Shown: piece by piece, positions 1 through 6,631 of the stretch
How the letters are laid out: every line of letters begins with the position of its first letter
How positions within the stretch are numbered: position 1 is the stretch's first letter
Assembly (NCBI GenBank): GCA_945878745.1
Contig: CAMDVY010000059.1
Span: forward strand, 1-10,700
From: Klebsiella pneumoniae
GTDB taxonomy: Bacteria > Pseudomonadota > Gammaproteobacteria > Pseudomonadales > Azotimanducaceae
DNA length: 10,700 nucleotides
Direction: 5' to 3'
Notes under the pieces: generated by a model
What the model was told of the DNA's origin: nothing
The model's database searches: none
Seen by the model: only the letters and a program-made list of their open reading frames with translations
Position numbers and translations under genes: made by a program

Positions 1-223
1 CGTTGCGGTGGTAGGACGCGGTTGCATAAGCGTCGTTCGCCGCCTGGTCCTCGAACGCGATGAAGTACACATAGGTGAGTGGCTGGTTAGCCACGCGCCG
101 CACCTCATACATCTTTGGCTCAGGCTCATGGGTGTGGATGTTGGCTACCAGCGTCGACACCAGCGTCTCGAACTCCGCCACCTTGTGGGCGAGCACCTTC
201 AGGCGAATCAGCATTCCGATCAT
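1..223 (-). CDS. Antibiotic biosynthesis monooxygenase (ABM)-like dimeric-barrel protein, 3' end cut off by the window
   Basis: The minus strand reads an open frame from ATG at 223 to the window edge, 74 codons without a stop. The start MIGMLIRLKVLAHKVAEFE, followed by a segment with MYEVRR and then YVYFIAFEDQAANDAYATA, matches the ferredoxin-like ABM/YgiN pattern: a first strand ending in a basic residue, a helix that brings in a small subunit, then the YxFIxxFEDxxAxxxH-type stretch (here the segment ends SYHRN). Such proteins are small cytosolic dimers that oxidise quinols or related aromatics without a cofactor, but many have no proven substrate. An AGGAG ribosome-binding site lies about 7 bases upstream of the ATG (231-235). 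It is 129 bp downstream of the MraY-like gene on the same strand, with a strong palindrome between them, so it is probably transcribed separately. The family call is fairly safe; the substrate is unknown. Confidence 0.75.
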   Translation of the reverse strand, partial: MIGMLIRLKVLAHKVAEFETLVSTLVANIHTHEPEPKMYEVRRVANQPLTYVYFIAFEDQAANDAYATASYHRN

Positions 224-246
224 TTCATCGCTCCTCTTTCCTAACG

Positions 247-268
247 AAGGGCTTGTCGACAAGCCCTT
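247..268. terminator. Perfect 9-bp inverted repeat between the MraY-like and ABM-like genes: terminator or operator
   Basis: Arms AAGGGCTTG (247-255) and CAAGCCCTT (260-268) surround the tetraloop TCGA. The palindrome is perfect over 22 bp. On the minus strand it lies after the MraY-like stop and about 24 bases before the ATG of the ABM-like gene. As RNA it would be a GC-containing 9-bp stem followed by a weak T-rich stretch, so it could end MraY-like transcription. Because it is symmetrical at DNA level and close to a start codon it could equally be a repressor operator. The sequence does not decide between the two. Confidence 0.45.
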
Positions 269-352
269 TCTTGAGTGCGCAGACTATAGCGCCACCAGCA
301 GAGGGGTTGGCGCGTTCTTCGAGACCACGTGTGGCTGGTGAGCAGGCAAGTC

Positions 353-1402
353 TCAGCGCAACTTCAGCAGCAGCACGAGCATCAGCGGTGTGCCGATCGC
401 TTGCAGCAGCATGAATCGGACGAGTACCTGGGTACCGGTCCAGCCCAGATTTTTGCGCATGTGATCGTGCAACGGATAGCGCACGTCGCGAAAGATCGGG
501 ATCCGGAAAAAACGTAGCAATGCAACTTTCAGTAAACCTGTGCCGCCGTTCACAAGCACTACTGTAGCAACCACGAAGACCAGGAATGGATTGCCGCTTG
601 CGAGTACCAGCACACCCATCAGCAAACCGATTGGCCGAGAACCTGCATCCCCCATCATCACCACGCTCGGATTGCAGTTGTACCAGATATAACTGGCCAG
701 GCAGCCGACCATCGCAAACGCAAACATGGACCATTCCGGCCCACTCTCATAGTGCGGAACCAGGAGGTATGCAGATATCTCCTTGTGGCCGACGATGCCG
801 TAGAGGATCGCACCTAGAAAAACCAGTGCCAATGCTGACAAGCTCCCGGAAAGGCCATCAACGCCATCCGTCGCGTTGGTGGAGTTGATCATTACCCAGA
901 TTAACATTGAGCCCAGCGTGACGAACAACCATGCCTCGACGTGCAATGGGCTCTTGACGAACGGCAACCAGACATCAAAGCCACTGAAATGGCAGACTGC
1001 CATGGCTGCAATCACGCTGATCAGCAAGTCACAAGCGCCAAGCGCGTATTCGCTCCATCCGCCACGGGTTCGATCATCGAGATAACCGACGAACATCGCG
1101 GCCAGCATGCATGCGATCACTACCAGATACGGCCAGCTCAATGGCACGATCAACAAAGCCACGAAGCTGAAGATGGGCACGAAGATGGCGCCAGCGCCCA
1201 TCGGCTTGCCTACACTTTTATCGGCATCCACCGCGAATGCACGGCCCTGATCCTTCGGCAGCAGGTGCCAGAATCTTGGAAGCGCCCAAAAGGTGAGGAC
1301 GACGGCCAACGCCGCGCCCATTCCGGCGAGGAAAAGATAGCTGGTGAATAGTCGCAGCGGGCCAAAGAGGTGGCCAAAGTGCTCAGCAAGAGATTGAAGA
1401 AT
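353..1402 (-). CDS. MraY-like phospho-N-acetylmuramoyl-pentapeptide transferase paralogue (glycosyltransferase family 4), ATT start proposed
   Basis: This is an integral membrane protein of the MraY/WecA family, which moves a phospho-sugar from a UDP donor to a polyprenyl phosphate at the inner face of the membrane. From the first ATG (1321) it has 322 residues, but the reading frame upstream stays open to 1438 and encodes 27 further residues, LQSLAEHFGHLFGPLRLF and on, which align with the N-terminus of E. coli MraY (MLVWLAEH). The codon at the family start position is ATT (1402-1400), with GGGAAG 8 bases upstream. With that start the protein has 349 residues. Motifs seen: GYLDD (Asp109, Asp110), NATDGVDGLSG, MGDAGS (Asp252) and PLHDH near residue 312, where MraY has the HHH motif. 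The middle His is therefore Asp, and Lys of DDxxK is Arg. About ten hydrophobic segments fit the family. The divergence suggests a paralogue with altered substrate rather than the housekeeping enzyme. The division-cluster neighbours of normal mraY (murF, murD, ftsW) are absent. Confidence 0.85.
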   Translation of the reverse strand: MLQSLAEHFGHLFGPLRLFTSYLFLAGMGAALAVVLTFWALPRFWHLLPKDQGRAFAVDADKSVGKPMGAGAIFVPIFSFVALLIVPLSWPYLVVIACMLAAMFVGYLDDRTRGGWSEYALGACDLLISVIAAMAVCHFSGFDVWLPFVKSPLHVEAWLFVTLGSMLIWVMINSTNATDGVDGLSGSLSALALVFLGAILYGIVGHKEISAYLLVPHYESGPEWSMFAFAMVGCLASYIWYNCNPSVVMMGDAGSRPIGLLMGVLVLASGNPFLVFVVATVVLVNGGTGLLKVALLRFFRIPIFRDVRYPLHDHMRKNLGWTGTQVLVRFMLLQAIGTPLMLVLLLKLR

Positions 1403-1533
1403 GGTCTGATCTTCCCAGCGGTAGCGGCCGTGATGTTAACAAAATTGAAGGGCGTTAATACGCGGGCCAACGATCCAGTTGCGTCGCGCGGTTAACTTTA
1501 CAAATTAGAAACCGTACCTTTACTCCCGTCGAA

Positions 1534-2730
1534 TCACTTTACCCCAGCCGCGCCAGCGCAGCGGACCTTTGGGAGTGTCGCTTCTGCCAGATGCTCTTGG
1601 ACAATCTGAGCGATCAGGCAGTGCCCGGTAGTGTTCGGATGAGTCCAGTCCCAGAACAGGTACTGATCGGGTGCGTCGCAGACTGTGCCGTTCTGCAGAC
1701 AGGGTCGGTCCAGTCTCAATTTTGCCGCAGCGGCTCGGGACTGCAGATCATCGGTCAGGTCCAGGCGACTGATGTGGTTGTCCGGCCAGGTCTTGGCAGC
1801 TTGCTCAACACCTTTGGCCACGGCCGCTTCGAGTCCGGTTGCGGCGTCGTTGAAAATCCGAGAGGTCGCTTCGTCGAGCAGCGGCACCAGAGTGTTCTTT
1901 CCTGTGCTGACGACGACTATTCGCCCGAAACCGAATTTTACCGCCCGCTCGACGAGCGTCATCGTGTTGGCTGTTGCCTGGTCGACCATGACACCGACAC
2001 CACCCAGTGGGAGCGGCGTCCGCAGTTCCTCCAATAATCGGCGGGGGTAGTTCATGGTGGCAGCGGTTGACGCCAACACCAAGTCGTTGACGCCGCCCCA
2101 GATGATCAAGGTGTCGTCTGCTGTAAACGTGTAGCGCCGGTGCATGTTCTCGAATTGCCATTGCATGCCGTATGGCGCATAGGTCGGTAGTAGCCATCCT
2201 CCCACCTGCAGTGTCAGTTCGTAGCCGGTCGTGGCACGGGCGACAGCGTAGTTGACCACTCGGGCGGTCAACGGAGGCGGGGAATCCGGTGGGACTGTCC
2301 AGCCAGTCAGAATGTCCTGGCCTGGGAAAAGCTGACTTGGCCAGACGGGGCCGTTCGAACGCAGGCCGGGGTATGGATTCGACTCACTGACCGGATCAAC
2401 TGCATCTGGATTCAACGCTGCAAAGTTGCCGGTATCTGTGTACCTGTCGCCAACGACGAAATAACGCGGTGTGGCAGCCAGGCCGGGATGTGGGATTTGC
2501 GCCAGGATCAGTCCGGCAACAAGACACCAGACGGACGCAGATAGAGGGGTATGTACAAAGCGCACGATGATTTGCCAGATTTTGTGAACAGTATTCTTGC
2601 CAGCTTGTGCGCCTCTTCGCAACTGTCCGACGAACCCCTTACAGAGCCACCGTCGTCGCGACAGGATGTATCGTAAAGTGGACACCTGTATCGCCTGGCT
2701 GTAATCGCCGGCGTCGACGTAAGGAGACAT
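1534..2730 (-). CDS. Exported SGNH/GDSL-family hydrolase-like protein lacking the catalytic serine (likely pseudoenzyme)
   Basis: SGNH/GDSL esterase fold of the FGDSLSDTGN type, about 400 residues, ending just after the last catalytic block, so there is no autotransporter barrel. A hydrophobic segment (SASVWCLVAGLILAQI) followed by GLAAT looks like a signal peptide, placing the mature protein in the periplasm or outside. Blocks seen: block I VVGDRYTDTGN, where the catalytic Ser is Arg (codon AGG, 2445-2443); SNGPVW; block II NYAVARATTG, where the usual Gly-Gly is Ala-Arg (2241-2236); block III GGVND, intact; block V FWDWTHPNTTGH, with Asp and His intact. Losing the nucleophile and an oxyanion glycine together argues against esterase activity; a binding role is possible. 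The start is uncertain: ATG at 2730, an in-frame GTG at 2745, a GTG near 2685, or a GTG near 2565 just before the signal peptide. It is divergent from the ACP gene and 131 bp upstream of the MraY-like gene on the same strand. Confidence 0.8.
   Translation of the reverse strand: MSPYVDAGDYSQAIQVSTLRYILSRRRWLCKGFVGQLRRGAQAGKNTVHKIWQIIVRFVHTPLSASVWCLVAGLILAQIPHPGLAATPRYFVVGDRYTDTGNFAALNPDAVDPVSESNPYPGLRSNGPVWPSQLFPGQDILTGWTVPPDSPPPLTARVVNYAVARATTGYELTLQVGGWLLPTYAPYGMQWQFENMHRRYTFTADDTLIIWGGVNDLVLASTAATMNYPRRLLEELRTPLPLGGVGVMVDQATANTMTLVERAVKFGFGRIVVVSTGKNTLVPLLDEATSRIFNDAATGLEAAVAKGVEQAAKTWPDNHISRLDLTDDLQSRAAAAKLRLDRPCLQNGTVCDAPDQYLFWDWTHPNTTGHCLIAQIVQEHLAEATLPKVRCAGAAGVK
2679..2705 (+). promoter_or_regulatory. 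Possible sigma70 promoter of the ACP-FkbH-hydrolase operon
   Basis: TGGACA (2679-2684) and TGTAAT (2700-2705) each match the sigma70 hexamers at five of six positions, separated by 15 bp, which is short. Transcription would begin near 2712, just ahead of the AAGGAG at 2721-2726. The site lies inside the 5' part of the longest possible reading of the divergent SGNH gene, which supports a later start for that gene. Judged by eye only. Confidence 0.35.
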
Positions 2731-2736
2731 GGGCAA

Positions 2737-3042
2737 ATGCAGCACCTTTCAAAGCGACACGATTCGAAAAAAGGTGTCGGGCCAATCGAGCACGGAACGC
2801 AAGGGATGGAAGACAAGCTGGAGAGTCTGTTTCATGTGCTGTTTCCCGAGACTCGGGCCATGCTTCCAGAAACGATTTCCGTAGATTTGGTGCCCCACTG
2901 GGATTCGGCTGCGCACGTCAATCTCATTGCCGCAATTGAAAGTGAATTCGATGTGTTTTTTGACGACGTCGAGGCGCTTCTCGAGTTAACCGACTTCCGG
3001 TCAGTCTGCCGATACGTTCAGAACACCATCGCTCTTCAATAG
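2737..3042 (+). CDS. Acyl carrier protein, FkbH-partner type
   Basis: Small acidic carrier protein that would hold an acyl thioester on a 4'-phosphopantetheine arm. The core MEDKLESLFHVLFPE to VQNTIALQ is a four-helix ACP. The attachment site is in PHWDSAAHVNLIAAIESEF; Ser57 (numbered from 2737) is the modified residue, and the usual DSL is DSA. The WDSxxHxNLxxxIExEF pattern is typical of carriers encoded next to FkbH proteins rather than fatty-acid AcpP. Two starts are possible. ATG 2737 has a strong AAGGAG (2721-2726) 10 bases upstream and gives 101 residues. ATG 2806 gives 78 residues, the normal ACP length, with a weak GGAA 8 bases upstream. The first was chosen for its ribosome-binding site and nearby promoter, but the 23-residue extension is not part of the ACP domain. 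The FkbH gene follows after 33 bp. Confidence 0.85.
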   Translation: MQHLSKRHDSKKGVGPIEHGTQGMEDKLESLFHVLFPETRAMLPETISVDLVPHWDSAAHVNLIAAIESEFDVFFDDVEALLELTDFRSVCRYVQNTIALQ

Positions 3043-3075
3043 CCAAATCGTGAAACGCTATCGGATCCAAGGCCC

Positions 3076-4707
3076 GTGAAGTTCCTCGAAGCTGCTGCGT
3101 TGGCCGGACAAGCTGCAACGTCACCAACTTTCCTGCTTGCCAGCAGCGCCAATCTGTCTGCTCTGGAAGTTTTCGTGGCAGCGCACGGTGTATTGGCCAA
3201 AAACCCCGCGCGGATGGTCCAGCTGCCATTCGGTACCATGCAACAACACTTGCGCTTCGGCGCGCATGACGCGAGTGAAGTTCGTCTACTGATGCCGTGG
3301 GATTTTCTACCGGAACTCGATTGGCGGACCGGAATCGGTGCAGTTCGTGCGAGCTTCGAGGACATGCTCAGCCGAATCGACGAACTGGAATTGTTGCTCG
3401 CCAGTTGCCTCGGTACATCCATTTACCTCGACTGCCCATTTCCTCCCTGTCACCACGATCATCGGAGCAACGAATCCCTGCGATTGCGACTGCTTGCTGC
3501 CGGAGCTCGTCTTGGTTGTGTTCTCCCGAAGGAAATGTTCAGTCTGGACAACTACTGTGCCACCGGAAGTGTTCTGTCACCGCGGACGCTCGATGCGGTC
3601 GCAAGCGAAATCGTGCGGAGCAGATCAGCAAATCCGGCGCCAGGGAAAGTGCTGGTCACCGACCTCGACGGAGTGATGTGGCACGGCGTGATCGGCGAGG
3701 ATGGCGTCAACATCACCTGTGCACCAAATGGTCGCGGCTACTCACATTTCATATATCAGAACTTGCTCCGTACGCTTCAGAGGCGAGGTGTGATTCTAGC
3801 GGCTGTCAGCCGCAACGACGCACAGCTTGCCGAAACCGGACTGAGTCATCCTGAGATGACACTCAAACGCGACGACTTTGCCGCTGTGCTGGCTTCCTAT
3901 CAGCCCAAGTCGATTCAGATTGAGAGCCTGGCGCGACACCTGAATCTAGGTCTTGAGAGTTTTATCTTCGTCGATGACAACCCGGTTGAGCTGCACGAGG
4001 TGCAATCAGCCTTGCCCCAGGTGACCACGGTGCAGTTTCCGGTTTCGGTCAATGAGCTGCCGACACTCTCCAGGCAACTGGACCAGCTCTTTTCCAGGGC
4101 GAATGTCACTGAAGAAGACCTCACGCGAACCGACTTGTATCGCGTTTCCCTTGCAGGTCTTGCACCGATGCAAGCCGAAGGCGCCGATCTTACGGACTTT
4201 CTTCAACAACTGTCGATGCGTCTGACCATTCGCGAACCTGGTCTGGAACATTCCGCGCGTGCGCTCCAGCTCATCAACAAGACCAATCAGTTCAATTTGA
4301 ATGGCCAGCGGCTGGATAACGACCAACTTCGCCAACACTTGCAGGCTGGGGCTCGCCTCTTTACCGCAACTCTGGAAGACCGGTTCGGCACCCACGGAGA
4401 AATACTCGCCTGCCTGATATCGAAGGACGGCGTCGTCGAAACCCTCGTCATGTCATGTCGTGTGTTCCAGCGGCGGGTGGAGTCAGCCTTTCTGGCCCGT
4501 ATGAATCAGCTGCTCCAGTTTCCTCTCCTGCGCTTTCGCTATCAGCACACCGCGAAGAACGAACCGACGCTGCAGTTCCTGAGGGTTCTGCTGGGGCAAC
4601 AAGTTGGTGCACCTGACCCGGCTGCCGGGCTGGTAATCATCAATGCGGCGGCACTGAACGTTGCGTGCAATGGCTCTCTGGCGCTCTTTGAGATGGATCT
4701 CAAGTGA
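3076..4707 (+). CDS. FkbH-type HAD-superfamily protein (HAD-IIIC), glyceryl-ACP-forming
   Basis: FkbH proteins take a glyceryl group from 1,3-bisphosphoglycerate, remove the phosphate and load the C3 unit onto an ACP as glyceryl-S-ACP, a building block for tetronates, methoxymalonyl-ACP and other products. The 543 residues contain an N-terminal FkbH-specific domain (about 20-165, with NPARMVQLPFG) and a HAD domain with VTDLDGVMWHGVIGEDG (Asp196 nucleophile, Asp198 acid/base), VSRND (Ser245), Lys264 and FVDDNPVE (Asp300, Asp301). A C-terminal acyltransferase-like domain carries LINKTNQFNL (about 399-408) and EDRFGTHGEI. All key HAD residues are present, so it should be active. It differs slightly from the usual family motifs (DLDG for DLDNT, SRND for SKNN). 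The start is GTG, with a weak AAGG close upstream. The end overlaps the next gene in GTGA, indicating translational coupling. The partner ACP is immediately upstream. Whether this enzyme uses the standard C3 donor is inferred from the family. Confidence 0.92.
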   Translation: MKFLEAAALAGQAATSPTFLLASSANLSALEVFVAAHGVLAKNPARMVQLPFGTMQQHLRFGAHDASEVRLLMPWDFLPELDWRTGIGAVRASFEDMLSRIDELELLLASCLGTSIYLDCPFPPCHHDHRSNESLRLRLLAAGARLGCVLPKEMFSLDNYCATGSVLSPRTLDAVASEIVRSRSANPAPGKVLVTDLDGVMWHGVIGEDGVNITCAPNGRGYSHFIYQNLLRTLQRRGVILAAVSRNDAQLAETGLSHPEMTLKRDDFAAVLASYQPKSIQIESLARHLNLGLESFIFVDDNPVELHEVQSALPQVTTVQFPVSVNELPTLSRQLDQLFSRANVTEEDLTRTDLYRVSLAGLAPMQAEGADLTDFLQQLSMRLTIREPGLEHSARALQLINKTNQFNLNGQRLDNDQLRQHLQAGARLFTATLEDRFGTHGEILACLISKDGVVETLVMSCRVFQRRVESAFLARMNQLLQFPLLRFRYQHTAKNEPTLQFLRVLLGQQVGAPDPAAGLVIINAAALNVACNGSLALFEMDLK

Positions 4708-6467
4708 GCTCAGGTCAGGCGCAATGGTTGTGGTCTGGCGATACCAGTCTTCATGTGACCCTGCATCTGCCGACTGGCGCTTATCGCGACCAGTGCATCG
4801 TCGTCGTGCCCCCGGTGGGACATGAATACACCCATTCGCACAGCTCAGTGCGCTTGTTGTGCGAGCAGCTTTGTACGGCTGGCTTTCCTGTGGCTCGATT
4901 TGATCTTGAAGGCACTGGCAATTCCTGGGACGGTACGGCGCCTCAGACTCTGTTAGCCGCCTGGGTGCGCAATGTCGAGGACGTTTTTGTCTGGTTAAAA
5001 ACACTGACGGGTTGCCAGAGCGCCGGGATTGTCGGCCTGCGAATGGGTGGGAGCATCGCTGCGCTGTACACCCAGAGACATCCTGTACGTAGTCTCTTGT
5101 TGTGGGCGCCCTGCATCCACGGCGGAGCTTTCCTGCGAGACTGTCAAATGATCGGCACGGCGTCGCAGTACAAGAAGGATACCGGCAAGCTTGATTGTGG
5201 CGGAATTGTCCTGGATGTTGACGCGCAGAATGACATTGCTGCGTTCCGTCTTGATCGCGTTGCTCCGTCGGCAGAACGAGTGTTTTTGCTGGATCGCGAC
5301 GATGCGCCGAGCGGAGCAGCTGTTCGCAACTGGCTAGCGCCGACTGGAATCGAGCTGGCCACAACAACACAGCCCCGCTATGCGCAGATGATGCGTCAGT
5401 CCATGCACTCGCTGGTACCGATAGACGCCATCACGGAAATGGTGACCTGGTTCAACGCAGATGAATCCACCCGTGACAAGACAAGGAAACTCACGGCGCT
5501 CACCCCGGCGCCGGATGCGCCGAATCCGCGCAATGAGATGTTCTGCCAGTTTGGCGTCAATGGCTTGTTCGGAATCCTGCGTCGACCAACTGACAGACCT
5601 GCTTCGACACTCGAATCTAGTCGCACCGATGTCGTCATCATTCCGAATGCTGGTGGAGGACACCACGTGGGGCCTTGTAACCTGCATGTCTCTCTGGCAA
5701 GAGCCCTTGCGGATGCGGGCATCGCCTCCTTCCGTTTCGATCTGCGAAATCTCGGCGACAGTGTGACGGGAATGCCGCCAACGGTGGACCAGCCCTATCC
5801 CCGGGAAGCGTGGCAGGACTTGTCGATCGTTCTCGATGAACTCCATGTTCAGCATGGGTTTTCGCGTTTTGCCGTGGCGGGTCTGTGCTCCGGCGCATTT
5901 ATCGGTTTTGGAGCATTGAATCGATTTCTGGCGGGCGAAAGCCAGCATCCAATTGCATTATCGGTGCTGATCAACCCGTCGATCTATTATTGGGACGAGA
6001 GGCTGGTGACGAACGACTGCATGAACTCCAGTCGTTATGAAGATGTGGTATCTGCCTATACAGAACAACTCGCCAGCGCTGACAAATTCAGGAAGCTGCT
6101 CTCCGGCGAAGTAGACTTGATGCGCGCGGTTTCAACCACGCTGTCCCGAATGGTGACGAAGTTGCAAAGTCTGGCATTCAGCCTGCTAGATCGTGTCGGT
6201 ATGACGAAGAGCCGGATCGCGCGGGACATCGAAGCGGCGGCGGCGCGCGGCTGCCAGGTACAGGTGTTTGCTGCTGCTGGTGATCCTGCAATGGCCATTT
6301 TGCGCAATCTCGGTGGCCACGCGGTACAGCGATTGATCGACAACGGCACCTTGCCTGTGACGACTCTCAGCGGTGCGGATCACACCTTCTCGTCAGCCGA
6401 ATCAAGGGACAGGCTCGTCAGTGCCCTCGTTAACGACATCGACACAACACTGCGCAATTTGGCCTGA
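4704..6467 (+). CDS. Tandem alpha/beta-hydrolase fusion resembling exosortase-A-system hydrolases 2 and 1
   Basis: Two alpha/beta-hydrolase domains lie in one 587-residue chain. Domain 1 (about 1-255) has VVVPPVGHEYTHS, FDLEGTGNS and the nucleophile elbow GLRMGG, where Arg113 replaces the usual Ser. Domain 2 (about 275-587) has VVIIPNAGGGHHVGP, FRFDLRNLGDS, the elbow GLCSGA with Cys395 in the nucleophile position, an Asp in AAAGDPAM (527) and a C-terminal His in GADHTF (560). A GxRxG elbow and a GxCxGA elbow are what I recall for the two separate hydrolases of exosortase-A/PEP-CTERM polysaccharide loci, so this looks like their fusion. No exosortase or PEP-CTERM protein is in the window. Domain 2 keeps a possible Cys-His-Asp triad; domain 1 is probably non-catalytic. 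No signal peptide is seen, so it is cytosolic. It starts at GTG overlapping the FkbH stop by 4 bp. A role in releasing, transferring or editing the ACP-bound acyl group is inferred from context. Confidence 0.85.
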   Translation: MSSGQAQWLWSGDTSLHVTLHLPTGAYRDQCIVVVPPVGHEYTHSHSSVRLLCEQLCTAGFPVARFDLEGTGNSWDGTAPQTLLAAWVRNVEDVFVWLKTLTGCQSAGIVGLRMGGSIAALYTQRHPVRSLLLWAPCIHGGAFLRDCQMIGTASQYKKDTGKLDCGGIVLDVDAQNDIAAFRLDRVAPSAERVFLLDRDDAPSGAAVRNWLAPTGIELATTTQPRYAQMMRQSMHSLVPIDAITEMVTWFNADESTRDKTRKLTALTPAPDAPNPRNEMFCQFGVNGLFGILRRPTDRPASTLESSRTDVVIIPNAGGGHHVGPCNLHVSLARALADAGIASFRFDLRNLGDSVTGMPPTVDQPYPREAWQDLSIVLDELHVQHGFSRFAVAGLCSGAFIGFGALNRFLAGESQHPIALSVLINPSIYYWDERLVTNDCMNSSRYEDVVSAYTEQLASADKFRKLLSGEVDLMRAVSTTLSRMVTKLQSLAFSLLDRVGMTKSRIARDIEAAAARGCQVQVFAAAGDPAMAILRNLGGHAVQRLIDNGTLPVTTLSGADHTFSSAESRDRLVSALVNDIDTTLRNLA

Positions 6468-6479
6468 CACTCCGGGCTA

Positions 6480-6503
6480 GTGGGAGCGATCTCCCGATCG
6501 CGA
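6480..6503. repeat. REP-like intergenic hairpin
   Basis: GTGGGA is followed by GCGATC (6486-6491), loop TCCC and GATCGC (6496-6501), a perfect 6-bp stem, then GATT. The GTGGGAGC head and short palindromic stem resemble REP-type elements scattered between genes in Pseudomonas and Xanthomonadaceae-like genomes. Only one copy is in the window, so repeat status cannot be shown here. The rest of the 164-bp gap (6468-6631) is pyrimidine-rich with no ATG-started peptide before the LanC-like gene. The hairpin could also help end the upstream operon, although no T-tract follows. Confidence 0.5.
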
Positions 6504-6631
6504 TTCACCCAGAGCGCAAGCTACCCTTCACTGGCAGTCGCCCCACTCCTTCCTCTCCACCACGCCCTGGCTTCATACTCCATCCAGTACCAAACACACG
6601 TCCGGTATTCCCTGCCAACTGGAGCGCAACC

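Noticed and set aside
1210..1470. A frameshift at the start of the MraY-like gene, suggested by an ATG-started frame upstream in another phase.
   Set aside because: The MraY N-terminal homology continues unbroken in the main frame to the ATT codon, so no frameshift is needed, and the other-frame product does not resemble MraY.
2729..2884. A 51-residue plus-strand frame rich in Cys, Ser and Thr, starting right after AAGGAG, which could pass for a lanthipeptide precursor given the LanC-like gene.
   Set aside because: It lies in another frame of the ACP gene, the ribosome-binding site is only 2 bases from its ATG, it has no leader-type cleavage motif, and it is almost 4 kb from the LanC-like gene.
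4483..5370. A 295-residue minus-strand open frame.
   Set aside because: It is antisense to the FkbH end and the first hydrolase domain, both clearly coding; its composition is Arg/Cys/Gln-rich with no recognisable motif.
6468..6631. A precursor peptide gene before the LanC-like gene.
   Set aside because: No ATG occurs in the gap before the LanC-like start and no Ser/Thr/Cys-rich frame with a ribosome-binding site is visible; only the REP-like hairpin and pyrimidine-rich DNA are present.
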